From Myrica gale (Eukaryota > Streptophyta > Magnoliopsida > Fagales > Myricaceae), in NCBI GenBank assembly GCA_963930655.1, contig OZ005608.1:16244001-16308000 (forward strand): 64,000 nt of DNA. Reading direction: 5' to 3'. The translations under genes and the position numbers were made by a program. The notes under the pieces were generated by a model. That model made no database searches and was not told the origin of the DNA. It worked only from the letters and a program-made list of their open reading frames with translations. Position 1 is the stretch's first letter. Each line of letters opens with the position of its first letter. Below are positions 45,790 to 58,200 of this stretch, piece by piece.

Positions 45790-46290
45790 TTTGTGGAAAC
45801 CAACTATAAGCGGAGCCGTGCCAAATTGTGTTTCATCATCGAATTTGCCCCTCACATACTCCTCATCCATCGTCGCATTGCACATCGCATACTACTCCTC
45901 CATTGTTTTGAGACGACTTTCTATTTCAAAGTCTATATGTGTCCTTTCGAGCCTCTCCCAAAGACAACTTAAAACCCCTTGTTCCATGGACACACATAGG
46001 AGGATCAAACCACCTGAAAAATCCTCATGATCTCTCAATCTGCATTCATATCAGCAATGTATATATATAAACATTTTAGGGAAAGAATAAACATACCTAC
46101 TAAGACTACATCTAAGAGGTATTACCTTGTGGTTCACACAGCTAAAAAACATTTTGCCAAAATTTCCATCTGTGTAGATAGTGTTCAAGCAAGAATCAAC
46201 CTCATAGTAACAAATAGGAATTTTAGTTGAATCTCCACCTAAGCCAAACTTGCAGTACTTGGCGATGGAGGTGAATTGCTTAAAAAGCAA
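45790..46290 (-). pseudogene. Possible GRF-type zinc finger ORF remnant
   Basis: On the minus strand one frame (46,290-46,130) has YCKFGLGGD...GNFGKMFFSCVNHKV, resembling the GRF zinc-finger pattern C-x-C-G-x...N-x-G-R-x-F-x-x-C but with the second Cys replaced by Phe and an altered middle. A further frame (46,020-45,800) is helical and charged (CLWERLERTHIDFEIESRL), as coiled coils following GRF domains in plant transposon-associated proteins are. No clear start, and an intron or frameshift would be needed to join them. Confidence 0.3.
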
Positions 46291-46450
46291 TGGAGAAGTC
46301 TATTAAAAACATGAGTGGTAGTTACTGTGCACTACTTATACATAATTCTCAGAAAGTGTATCTTCACACTTATTCATGTATTGAGTAACTCAATTAATAC
46401 AACACATATTCACAGAGTAAATTGGTTATAACATAGCAAGATAGCAAAGC

Positions 46451-46667
46451 ACGTAATTATAACTCTTCTAACTTAGACAACTTTACAGACCCAATATACT
46501 CGTAAAAGGGTTATAATAGAGCAAGATAACACAGAAAGTAATTACAATTCCTCTAACTTAGACAAATTAGCAATCCCGATATACTCGTAAAGGGGTTATA
46601 AGAGAGCAAGTAATTATAACTCTTCTAACTTAGACAAATCTGCAATCCCACTATACTCAAATTTGCA
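46451..46667. repeat. Degenerate tandem repeat, 3 units of 60-86 bp
   Basis: Units at about 46,451-46,536, 46,537-46,608 and 46,609-46,667 share 'agtaattataactcttctaa', 'cttagacaa', 'gcaatcccrmtatactcgtaaa' and 'ggttataaragagcaag'. Upstream, 'caacaaatgccttgaaggca' recurs three times between 45,428 and 45,630. Confidence 0.8.
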
Positions 46668-48350
46668 CTTAGTTGCCATACCCACATACAACAAATACAG
46701 CACCTGAAAAAAAAAATTGAATCCATAGATAATAGAGGAACATGAAAAATAAGAGCAGAAAATCAAGAACACCGAACCATGGAGGTATATGGGGTAATGC
46801 AAAAGAAGAGTAGATTCAAAACATACAAAGCTACAACAAGAGGGAAAATTGTTTCCGCATTACCAATGTGATGCCATTTCCTCACGATTTCTTCGGTGAA
46901 TCTGGATTTCAGGCACCGCACCTACAATTAGGGCTTAACATCGTCAGAGGGGATGAATGCCAGTTCTTCGAGCTGGGAAAAATACGAAATTGAACTTCTA
47001 AACGGACATAAGGAGGGTAAAACCGCAAGTGAGGCACGTGAGATAATTACCATCAGGATTAACGGTTAAATCAGCTTTGGGGTGCTAATCGACGAATTTC
47101 AGAAGATTATGGACTCAATCTCACGAAATTTAAATAAGGGGGTGCACAGTGTATTTTTTCCATTTTTAAATTAAAATGAAGATAATGTCTTTGACCTATT
47201 TTACATATATTGAAGATATTGCTGTCAATTTATTAAATTATTGAGAGTATTATTGTCGGATGAAGGATACAAAGTATCCAATATTGGTGGTTGAAAGATG
47301 CAAAAGGTATGTTTGATTGTCAAAATTTTGGGGAGTATTCTCAAAATTTTGGGAATCTTGTGAAAATTGAGATTTATTGGGGTTTGAGAAAAAGGTTAAA
47401 TTTTTGAAGTGTGTTTGGGTTGATGTTGGCGAATTTTGAGATAATAATTATTAGTGATGATTGAGTTTGTTTGTTTGACTTTTGTGTATAATAAAAAGAG
47501 TTAAAAAAAAGCCAACTTGTTTCCACTCTTTCGTTGCCGCCGAACATGATAGTTTTTGTTTTTTTTTTGGTTAAGCGTCGACCACATGAATTGTAAGGTC
47601 TGTTTTCATTTTTTAATTTTTTTTTCTTGCCCTCAACTACTGTTCATGCGCTCATTGCTCCTCTGTTTGTCCGCTTTTTTTGGTTAAGCGCCGACCACAT
47701 GACTTTTCTCGTGCTCTGGTATTCACTGCGCAGGACTGGGGTTGCAGAGGTATGTCAAGTGCAGTCCGACAATGCTTTTGAAATGTCAATTTTAGCCCTC
47801 TTCATAGCAGAGTAAATCGGGCAGGTGAAGGGTAATTTCGTAAAGTTCGAAAGTTGAAGCTTTAACTTCGCGCAGAGCTGGGGCCCACATGTTTCTTTAT
47901 TTTCATGTCTGCCCTAACAATAAATAAAAGCACCTATGTCGATCAGGGGTAAATTTGGAAATGTAGCATTAGCTTCAGGGACAAAAACGTCCTAAACTTT
48001 GTACGGTTCAATATTTTCGGGTATCAAAAGTGTGTTTGTCTCACCCGAAGTATTGAGACCCCGATTTGTTGGTCAATCAAACAAGCCCAAAATATCTAAA
48101 AATTTGAAAGTTGCTTCAAAGTATTGTTGTAGTGTAGAGTGTAAAGTACAAAATCTATGATAGTTGTAAAAAGTGTATATTACTATTTTAAGAAAAAAAG
48201 TGCAAGGTAGAGTGTCACTCGCTGAATATTAATTTTGTAGCGAACACTAGCTTCCTCACACGGATGCTATTGACGGAATCATTTATGTTGCGTACTAAAA
48301 TTTGACGGGCTTAAGGACTTCAGGGCCTAAATCATAAGCCTACTCGAAAC
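46668..48350. other. Intergenic, no gene
   Basis: Nothing coding. A phrase 'ttttggttaagcgycgaccacatga' occurs twice (about 47,565-47,589 and 47,677-47,702). The last few hundred bases form the upstream region of the UCH gene. Confidence 0.5.
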
Positions 48351-48368
48351 CTATATATATATAAAAAG
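48351..48368 (+). promoter_or_regulatory. TATA box of the UCH gene
   Basis: CTATATATATATAAAAAG lies about 90-105 bp before the start codon. A transcript beginning around 48,385-48,395 would have a CT-rich 5' leader of 60-70 bases, normal for a plant gene. Confidence 0.6.
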
Positions 48369-48455
48369 ACGCAACCTCCTGTCTCTTCGGATCTAAAACC
48401 TGTTCACCTCACCTCAGAGAATATATTTTGGAAAGAAAAGCAAACAAAGAAATAA

Positions 48456-51400
48456 ATGGCTGCTTTGGACGAACTTCCTTCTGCAAAGATATGGCTTCCT
48501 CTTGAAGCTAACCCTGACGTTATGAACCAGGTATTTCTATCAAATCGATTCCTGTTCTCACTCTTCCATTCGATAACAGATTTGTCAGTTTTGTTTTTCG
48601 CATTCTGAGGTCTCTTTGGATAGAAAGAAGTGATTGGAGAGGATGAGAAAATGGTATGTTGAATCAGATATGTTCGTCCTCGTTCGGACCCAAGGAAAGG
48701 AAAAAGAATGAAAGATTCAACCTTATGCGACATAATGATTCGCTTCAATCTAAATAATTTTTTTTCCTGTTATTTTAAAGCTGGAGACGCGAAGCCTACG
48801 ATCTGAAATTTTATTTTCTTAGATGTTCCTGAAGTAAAAGAAGATTCCAGGGTTGTTCTTAAATTGGATGCGGAAAATGGAATGAATAGAGGGTTCTAAG
48901 TTGTGGGTTTAAGCATTATGGGTTATTTGTAAGGTTAATGTTTTGAAGATTCTGGTGTGGGGAATTAGAGGTTGGAACGAAATTGCTCAACTCTAGGGCG
49001 GAAAATTTACATGTATCTCGACAGAACTTTTGTTTAACTGACACTGACAGAATTACTGTATCGGAAGTTAGTTTTGCATTTTTCTTATTGTAAAGGATAT
49101 ATTTAGACTCTACACTTTTTTCGTACCCTTTTTTTCTTCATTTGATAACCATATTGAGGATTTACCAGTTTGCAAAAAAGTTTCCTTTGAGTTCTCTCTA
49201 GACTCTGAATTCCAATTTTTTTGTGTCTTGACCTGTTAAATTTTTAGAAATCTATTAATCTTACTTGAATAATACACCTAACACCACAAAGCCCCACCTC
49301 TTATCCAATGTGGCCTCCAAACTTTGAACTTCAGTGTTTTGCATCCAATTTGCAACCCATGTTTGTGCTCTCGGACATGAAATGTTTTAGATTGTCGTGT
49401 GCCTAAGATTGAATTGGATCTGTTTCTTCTTGAATTGAAAATATTAGGCTGTTCTTACCAAATCTGATTATATCCAAATTGCGACTTGAAGTGAAATCCT
49501 CTTTATTGGTGGTGTGCCAATGTTATTACCCAAAAGCACTCTCCATTCAATGAAAACTGATGTGTCTGCACATGCCGTATCTGAAGGTCAAATGTAGCAT
49601 ATGACGTCATAATTTATTTGTTAGAACGTATAAGAAGCTAAACACTAAAAGTAATAGGAAGCGATGGTCCTAGACCCCTTGGGGAGGTTGGATTAACTTG
49701 CTTGTCATCCAGAATAGGGACAGAGTTAGTGGGAGTGCCCTGCCCCAAAACCACGCAGGGAGCAGGGGGTTCATTCCTCTCCCCACACAAGGTGGGCCCA
49801 CCCCTTCCCAAAAGAACAGCGGCCAAGGAAGGGGTGACGAGTTGGCTCCCCTTTTTTCTTTTTTAATCTTGGGAAAACTTCACTTTGCACCCTCAAACTA
49901 CAGGGTCGATGTCACTTTGGAGATCCAAACTACTAAGTTCTTGATATTGAGCCTTCCAACTACTGAAATCCATCAATTTGTGCCTCAAAAAAGACCCGAC
50001 GGTCAAAATTGGGCTGTGTTATGATTTTAACAATTGGATCTTATTTGAACGCGTACATTAATGAATTTTAGTAGTTCTAAGGCTCAATATTAGAAACTTA
50101 GTAGTTCGGACCCCCAAGGTGACATTGACCCTATAGTTTGGAGGTGCAAAGTGACTTTAATCCTTTAATATTTGTTCGTTTTATGAACTTTCTTCTAGTT
50201 TTTAGTTTTCAAGAAGTCAGTAGAGTAGCCAAGCTATTTCAGTAGAGTAGCTGAGCTATTTCATGGAGAAATACATAATGGAAACAGTATTCGCTGCTTA
50301 CTTGATTCATTCCTTCCACCTAAAGCCCTGCTGCCTGGGATGAGCGTCTTCTGACCTAAGTACAAGCTCCTGTTTGCTTTCTGGCAATGAGGTTGCTTAA
50401 CCTTGATGTAGGGCTTAATACCATCATGTTCTATCTGCTATTTGTATTGCTACCAGGAAGACTGATTGTGACAACTCAACCGGATGAGGCATCCCTTACT
50501 TACAGAAATATATTTTTACTTTTCAATTTTTTGTTTTACTTTTGTGGTATGTTTTTTAAAAACAAGTGAAGGCATTGTGGTTAATCCAAGTCTGAAAATG
50601 GTACATGTTAGGCTTTTTGTATCTAAATTTACCTTGAATTTGGACGGAAGATGCTATTTGAGAGTAAGAGGTAGTTAGAGGGTGCAATGTTTCAAATGTT
50701 GGAGTTTGTGTCTTATATTGCAATATAGACCCTTTAGTTTGAGGTACAGCTTATGGTTTCTCCTTTCTTTTGCTTATTTTGTTTTGTTTTAAGGCAAGGA
50801 CGCCTATATCATCCAATTTTAGGTAAACGAAGATCTATACATTCATGCCCTAGAGGGTGGAAATTGCCTCTAAAGTTTCAGAATTGGGTACCAAGTATCG
50901 AAATGGATAATTTGGAGTTATATATTGCAACAGGGTGGTAGTGAGGGGATTAAGTTTAAGTCTTAGTTTCCCTTATTGGTTATAAAAGAATGTAAAGAAA
51001 CAACAGACTGCTTTTGTCCATTAATGGGAGCATGATAGTGTATGATATTACGGCCTCCATGTTTCACATTGTTTTCACCATTGCTGTTGCACTGTCAGTT
51101 TCTTTATTTCCCCAAAAAAGTTGGTCCCTATAAGGATACGATTGTCCTTGTTGGAAATAAGGTATCTTAATTTCTGAGTTCTCTTATCTACAGAAGTATC
51201 AATTCAGTACATGTGAAAGACATTTTAGGTTGTCATTTTTGGTCTTGTTCTTTTCCAGTTCCTTTGGGGCCTTGGTCTTCCAGAGGACGAGGCAGAATGC
51301 TTTGATGTTTATGGCTTGGATCTAGAACTCTTGGAAATGGTTCCAAAACCTGTGTTTGCTGTGCTGTTTCTTTATCCCATAACCCAACAGGTATTTTTTT

Positions 51401-54400
51401 TCCACATAATTGGTAATTTCTAGCTTTCCTGGATGTTAGCTTTTTGACCGCCTACCATGAGGCTGACCTTTGGTTGGTATTTTGACCGCCCAATTGATGA
51501 GTTTTTATTCTCCTCAGAGTGAAGAAGAGAGACGTGCACTGACAAATGAGAAGAAGGTGAGACCAACGACATTATGATCTTATGCTATCTGTGAAGTAAA
51601 TTCACAGTTGAACTTTTTTTTGATGATTTCGTAAAATCTCTTTATCTTTCAATTATAATTTCCCCCAATCGTATATGTGGCTTGAAAAAATTGTGAATTC
51701 AAGGCTTTTGTTAATGATTGACTAACATTTTCTGTAGCTGAGCCCTGTGTTGTTGCTCTCATGTAGTTGGAACTTACTGAAGAATATTGTCATTCATAAA
51801 ATGGCATTAACCAATCACAAGATTGTATTGAATTGAGCTTTGTAATAATTTACATGTTATGATTATGTACTTGCATTTTGAGTTTTACCTTGAATTTGCA
51901 TGTTCTTTGTTATTCTGGCTGCAGGAAACTAGCAGTAGAGTTTATTTTCTGAAACAAACTGTGGGCAATGCCTGTGGAACAATTGGACTTCTCCACGCTG
52001 TTGGGAACATCACTTCAGATATCGAGCTTCGTAAGTTGGTCGCATGTCATTTTCAAATATGTGTCTTTGTTGTATAAGTGCATGGAAAAAAATGGCATCA
52101 GCAAATAGCTAGTAACCTTCCCATAAAAGGATAAATGAAAGAAAATATGGAAAAAAAAGTGACGAACTGATTGCAGCTAAGTGGCTAGCTTTCTAGACCA
52201 CAGTATGGTATTCTCACTACGGAGTCCTGAAACTTGCCAGTCCTGTGTAGTTATGCGCACATTTTTCTTTACTATATGCCTCAGTGAAAGCTATTAGTCT
52301 TGACTGAAATGCTTTTATGTCTTTCAATGCTTACTTTCTATCCTTACTACTAAGATATCTCAATATCTCATCACAGTCATCATATCTGTCCGTTTGGTTC
52401 TCTTTTTTTTTCTTTTTTTATTGGTATTTCTAGTTGAGGGATCATTCATGGACAGGTTTTTTAAAACCACTGCAACGATGGATCCATTGGAGGTTTAGTT
52501 TCTACTCTCTCCCTCCCTCTCTCCCTTTTCCTTGATAGTTTATCTGATAATAGACCTTACCGGTATTCATCAAAAAGAAGATAATAGACCTTACCGGTGT
52601 ACTTGTATAGCGCGCAGCATTTCTTGAGAATGACAGAGAAATGGAAGTTGCTCATTCAATAGCAGCTACTGCTGGTGAAACAGAAGTAAGTTATTATTAA
52701 TTTCTGCAATTCAAGTGAACAATAATTGTAGGATTCTAGATGTCTACAAGATCTAATCTGGATGTGATAAGTTTATAGTTAGATTCCACGCCTTAAGACG
52801 CAATAGTTCTGCTTTGTTTCTAGTTTTTACGTTAAATTTAGCCCATTTATGCAGTTTTGCCATCTCTATTAATCCCTTCCTGCCTGATTACAAGGGATCT
52901 AAGTATTTCATGTTTAGATATAAGTAAGTGGTATGTCCTGATTAAATCTGCATTCTTCTTAAGACGCTTCCCAGAGCCCTATAACCGGTAAGTACTGAGG
53001 ACTCCACTACAGGTGCTTAGGTGCAGTTTAGAGAGAGAATCCTAGCTTTTGGGTATTAGTGGTTTTGAAGAAAATTGAGAAAGATTTCAGTAAATTGATC
53101 TTGGAAGGTCATTGCAGTTTATGCTCAAACCATGCATTCAAAAGATATGACAATGTGATAAAATACTGGAGTGAAGCAAATAAAACTTTCATAGGGAATT
53201 TTCTTTTGTGGAGAATAGTATGTTTAACGAGCAAGGTTTGCAAGGTTTTTTTAGCTGGAAAACTGCGTATTTTAGTTATATGGATTAATGCCATGTTAGA
53301 AAATGAAAAGGTAAGCTTTCCAGAGCACGTGCTGATATTCAAAGTTACTATTAAGAAAGATAGAACTACTCCTAGATTTGAATGAGATGGATGTATGTAT
53401 CAAAAAGTGTCACAGGTTTATGACAGGAAGTGTCTGAGTTGATGTACTGGTTCAACCTATAACAATTAAGACTATGCTAGACTGGTGGTGAGAAGGCATT
53501 GTTCGAGAGGGAGTTATGATAGAGAGTTGAAGATCTTAGCAGGCAATGTCACAATATGACAATTCCTTCTTGGCAAGCTGCTTGGAGAGTTTGGTCTGAC
53601 TCAAGGGTGGCTTAAGGGGTAGGCAGCCCCTTAAGGCCCCATAAAAATTTAATGCAAGCCATAATTAGGTAGAAAATCAAAATTTTCCTGGACTATCAAT
53701 ATCGCATTTAAAGTTTTCATAAATACAGGTACTAAACAGTGGGCTTTAATTAACAAAATTCAAGAACAATTAATTTCACTGACCTTTTGCTAATTTTTTG
53801 AAAACAGAAAATCAAGTCTTTTTAGCAATGAAGTCATTTTACCATGAATATAGACCTAATGGCAGACCAAAGCATTAAACATGGGCCTTAAATCAAGCAA
53901 ATTTTAAGAGATCAATTGATTCCTTTTGATTTTGAAAAGCCACAGTTAACGCAATCATGCATGATAAGCGCAATATATATTTTTGTCATACACATCTATT
54001 TTACATGTCAAGATATTTGAAATTGTTATAGGAAGTTATGTTTCAATACCCTTATTCTAACTATATCGTCTTGGCAATTGGTTAGAATACAGAGATTAAC
54101 TATTTTAATCATATATTCATTTGGTAAGTAGATTTATATTTGTTCAAAAAGAGTTTCAATGGCTCCAGGCTGATGCCCTGGTTGAGCACTAAGTAAGAAA
54201 ACCTCCAAGTATTAAAGAAATAATGTGCTTATCTTCTTATTCCCAATATATATTTGAGTTTCTTTATACTGTTCACATTTATGTGCTACTCTTCTCTTAA
54301 CAGGCTTCAGACAATGTGGACACTCATTTCATCTGCTTTGCATGTGTGGATGGTACACTTAGATCTCTCTCTCTCCGCCCTTGTTTTTTGAGAGTCAAGG

Positions 54401-55812
54401 GGAACAAAAGGAAAGAAAAAAAGATGCTTTGGTTTTAACTGATCAGAGATATTTTTGGTTTTTTTAATCTATTTTCTGCTCTGATTTTCACCTTGATTGA
54501 CTCACGTAGGGGAACTTTATGAGCTTGATGGAAGAAAGTCGGGACCAATATCTCATGGTCCATCCTCCCCAAGTAGTTTATTGCAGGTAAATATTTATTT
54601 TCCACTGTAATTCTGCTCTCTAAGGCTTTATCTTTCAAGTCTATTTGGTTGCTAAGAAAAGAGTGGAAGACAGGATTCGGTTCATTGATTCAAACCCGTA
54701 TGCATGTGAGTTGTTTCAAGCTAAAGAGTATATTAAAAATTTGGGATAAATACACTTCGTACCCTCCCACTAAATATTGATTTTAGACACTTCACACCCT
54801 CCGTCAAAATTTCCCGTTATTTTGGACTGAAATGGAATTTTTTACACTTGAAATTATTATTTACCCCCACTTTTTTTTCTACAGTGGTATTTTATTTGAG
54901 TCCAAATTGTCATTTCATAGATAAAAAAAATATTAATTTCCATCCAAAATAATAGAAAAATTTGACAGATAACTCAAAGTATTTAAAATCAATAGTTAGT
55001 TGGTGAAATACGACAAAAGTGATAATTTTGGTATAAAGTGTCAAGATTATCATGGTTCAAGAGTGAAAATTTTATTTATGCTTGAAAAATATGAAGTATG
55101 AGAAAGCCCAAAGGAAGTCACATGCAGAATACTTCCAAGATTTAAAGAGGAAGCATCTTTTATTTTCAGGATATCCTTTTCTTAGGTTACAAATCAAGTG
55201 AGTCATCCACAAGAAAAATGATTTAGATTTTGAGTCCCCTATATGTCCCTTGAGAAGCCTGAGCTGAATCTAACCAATGGGTGGCCAGGGTTAGTGTTTG
55301 TGCACAGGATTGGGTTTGATTTGGGGCGTCTACCTACTGAATTGTGTCTGAATCTTGCGGGAGCATTAACGTCATCTTTCTCATTCTCACTCTCTCAGCC
55401 CATTGGATGTGTGTGTGTGCATGCGAGCGCCAATCCTAGATGCCAATTTTAGCTCGTACATTTCATGTTGCATTCCAAGCAAATATTTCCACCTATATAG
55501 GTATTGATTAGTCCTTCTGCGTCCTCCAACTGGAATGATGGACATTTAGTCCATTGCCCTTTCTGGAATATAACTTTTCAACTTTAGGGTATGGGCAGGC
55601 AACCATATCTATCAAGGAGAAAAGTAAAAAAGATTGTGGAAGCATATTATATTTCTCAACTCGTGGTTTCTGAGGATATATATATATGTGTGTGTGTGTG
55701 TTATTCATAACAGGATGCAGCTAAAGTCATACAGGGCATGATCCAGAAGAATCCCGAGTCACTCAAATTCAATGTTATTGCCATTTCGAAGAAAGCTGGG
55801 GTTGGAACTTAA
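48456..55812 (+). CDS. UCH3: Ubiquitin carboxyl-terminal hydrolase, UCH-L3 type
   Basis: A complete plant UCH-family cysteine protease of 236 residues that removes small adducts from the ubiquitin C-terminus in cytosol and nucleus. Nine exons with GT-AG introns: 48,456-48,530; 51,259-51,390; 51,518-51,556; 51,925-52,030; 52,434-52,492; 52,611-52,685; 54,304-54,352; 54,510-54,586; 55,714-55,812. They sum to 711 nt with no stop before TAA at 55,810. The N-terminus is [39 protein letters not shown] gives the oxyanion Gln93 and catalytic Cys99. [12 protein letters not shown] gives catalytic His170. [16 protein letters not shown] gives Asp185. The active-site crossover loop falls around 145-165. 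All catalytic residues are present and the length matches the Arabidopsis UCH3 family (about 234). Intron 1 (2.7 kb) and intron 8 hold fold-back MITEs. Exon boundaries were placed by hand. No damage seen. Confidence 0.95.
49874..50158. mobile_element. Fold-back MITE in UCH intron 1
   Basis: Inverted arms of about 105 bp: left 49,874-49,980 ('cttcactttgcaccctcaaa...'), right about 50,050-50,158, whose complement reads 'gtcactttgcacctccaaa...'. The arms pair through 'ctactaagttcttgatattg' into the centre, with a short loop near 50,000-50,040. No coding content. Superfamily not clear. Confidence 0.75.
54745..55030. mobile_element. Degenerate fold-back MITE in UCH intron 8
   Basis: Left arm about 54,745-54,825 ('atacacttcgtaccctcccac...cgttattttgg') and right arm about 54,943-55,030 are inverted copies with many mismatches and small gaps; 'ctattgattttaaa' pairs with 'atattgattttaga'. 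The arm start 'cacttcgtaccctc' resembles 'cactttgcaccctc' of the MITE in intron 1, so the two may be distant relatives. Confidence 0.55.
55676..55701. repeat. (TA)n(TG)n microsatellite before UCH exon 9
   Basis: A compound run of TA then TG dinucleotides ending about 12 bases before the exon 9 acceptor (CAG at 55,711-55,713). Confidence 0.85.
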
Positions 55813-57956
55813 GTTTGGCGGCAATAACCCATTCATGCCACTCATATATGGCTGAAATGTTAGCAATATCTTTCCTCACTGCAGTTAGGACGCATCTTAA
55901 GAACTTTTCAGTTTGTATGCTTGTGAACAAGTATCTTATCATAAACTCGTGATTCTATTTCCATAGAGCAAAGAAATCAATCCAGTGCTGAGCCATAGGC
56001 CACGTTCTATTTCAGAACTGGTGCTAAACTGAATTAGTATAAATAGAGCGTCCAAGCCAAAGCCTGCCAGGTTGTAATGCTAATGATCTTGAGTTAGTAG
56101 GGATTTTTTTGTTTTTTTGTGCATGATGGATGATAGACTCTGCTTATTCCAGTTTTCTGTTCCCTCAGACACAAATTGATTTCCATGTGATGCAAATTGC
56201 CTTGGAACTATTTGGAAGATTATGTTTGTATTTTTCCAGCGGTACTAGTACAAACAGTCGAGGGCGAGTTAAAGAAACAGCGTAGAGAGTTTAGAAGTTT
56301 AATTAGGGTTGGAAAGAGATAATCTAATACCTGGCAAACTGAGAAGTTTAATAAGGCGGCCTGTCATGAGTCGATGCTGCACCATTCTAACTGTTCATTG
56401 TTCACAGCAGGCTCTTCAACTTCTGGGGGACCTGTTCCCTCTATTTGATCTTCGTAGCAATGCGCCTCTCAACTATCACTTTTAACACATTAGAGATATT
56501 AGCCGTTGACTCCTCATTCTCATTGGGCGAGGAATAAAAACCTAAAGCAGGGGCTTAGCCTAGTGCACCAACCAAAAGGAATCCCCAAGAATTCCCGAAA
56601 GGAAGAAAAGAATCCGGTTCATGCATTGATACATCGTTAGTCCCCCCCCCCCCCCCTAATTATATGAGCCCATAGAACTAGTAAATTTTCTCTCAATTTC
56701 TACCCCTAAAAAAGATTTAACCGTCAAATCCCGCCACATGTGTTATACATGTGTTATAAATCAGACACATGACACGATTTCATTGCAGGACACAAATTGA
56801 TTGAATTTGAAAGTTTGGTGGTTCAATGTGTTAAAAGTAATAGTTAGAATTTATGTTTTGAAGTTTTTTTGGTAGTTTAGGAATGGAAAATGACTTTTCT
56901 CCTTGTTTCTAATATGTTTGCAAACGACAATTCATTACCACATTACCCTCTTAATTTTTCACCTTGATGGTCACAAGATTTGGCCTTATCTAAGGACCTT
57001 CCGCACTCTCCATCAAAGTAATATATGGTTTTGTAACTCGTTGTCATTTCCTGTATTTTAGCATTATTTTTGCAATTATGATCATACTATGGATGTTTCA
57101 AATATATGCTCACCTCTCGTTACTCATCCGCTAAGGACCGTGAAGAGTATCAGCTTCTTCGTGATCTTTTATCCATGAACTTGTTTGAGAGGAGATATAC
57201 TTATTTAGACATTTCGCTCTCAACAAAATTCTAATTCTTGTATCAAGTTGTAAACCAATCCCATAGATTATCGCCGCCCTTTCCTCTAAGGATCACAACA
57301 ATTACTATCGCTATATATTATAGGCGACACAGCAAAATATTCTAACTCGTTCATTTATTATAAGGGAGTCTCCAAGAGCCAACAAAATGTCTTCAATCTG
57401 CTGCTTAATTATAAGGTTAATTTATTTTCGAAATTAGGAGAAAGTTAATGATAGCCTTCCTTTTGGTTTTCGTGGTTATATGTATAAATATGTTTGCTTG
57501 CCTCACAATGATGTTAAATGTTGCGGGACACTTTAATGAACCAATCATAACATATTGATAAAACGATGGATATAGGCAATTATACTTCACATCCTATTAA
57601 AAGAGATTTTACATGTCTTGACAAGTAGAGTGAGAAGTGCAATTTAGTGAAGAAATTGTTGCCTCAAAAGTCTATATCATAATGGGTGACGCGGGAGATG
57701 AACCTAAAAGAGAGCAAAAAGTTATCATTTTGAGATTTTTTTTCTTTTATTTTTATTTTGTAAGAAAACTTCTTTACAATCTGGTAATGTTAAAAATACA
57801 TCTATCTTAACTAGCATACGCATTATTTTTCAATGATTATCTTTATACTAATTATGTCCATTATATGGCTCACTGATTATAACTAGCATTATTTAGAGAG
57901 AGAAAAAAATTACAACTAGCATTAATTGCAGCGACAAGAAAGACTACTTCCGTTCA
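55813..57956. other. UCH 3' region and intergenic sequence
   Basis: The first 200-400 bases are the likely 3' UTR, but no single polyadenylation site can be fixed. A run of 15 C lies at 56,642-56,656. The remainder shows no gene and no recognisable element. Confidence 0.5.
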
Positions 57957-58200
57957 TCCCTTTTTTCATAAAGTTAGGTTCTATTGTTAACTTTATTGGT
58001 ATCTCTTGCAAACTATATGATAAATTGAATGCCGCTTAAGCAACTGAAATTAAATATTTAATTATTGTTGATGAACTTGGATTTAGAAGGAGTGCTAATA
58101 GAATTAGTATCTTGAAAAGAGTTGAAGATACAAGATGGGGCTCATTTTAATGTAGCATGTAGCTTGATAAACTTGTTTTAAGTACACACTAACAGTTTTT
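57957..58200 (+). pseudogene. hAT transposase fragment (DUF4371/TTF-type)
   Basis: A plus-strand frame with one stop reads FFIKLGSIVNFIGISCKLYD, then EIKYLIIVDELGFRRSANR and ISILKRVEDTRWGSHFNVAC. The invariant 'T-R-W-G-S-H' with preceding 'LKR' and the upstream 'IVNFIG.S.K..D.L' pattern are diagnostic of the middle of TTF-type zinc finger hAT proteins. Only about 80 codons survive; no start, dimerisation domain or terminal repeats were found. Confidence 0.7.

Noticed and set aside
53030..54150. Possible gene or element in UCH intron 6 (frame at 53,059-53,385)
   Set aside because: The frame has no recognisable domain. The surrounding exons splice correctly across it, and no terminal repeats were found.
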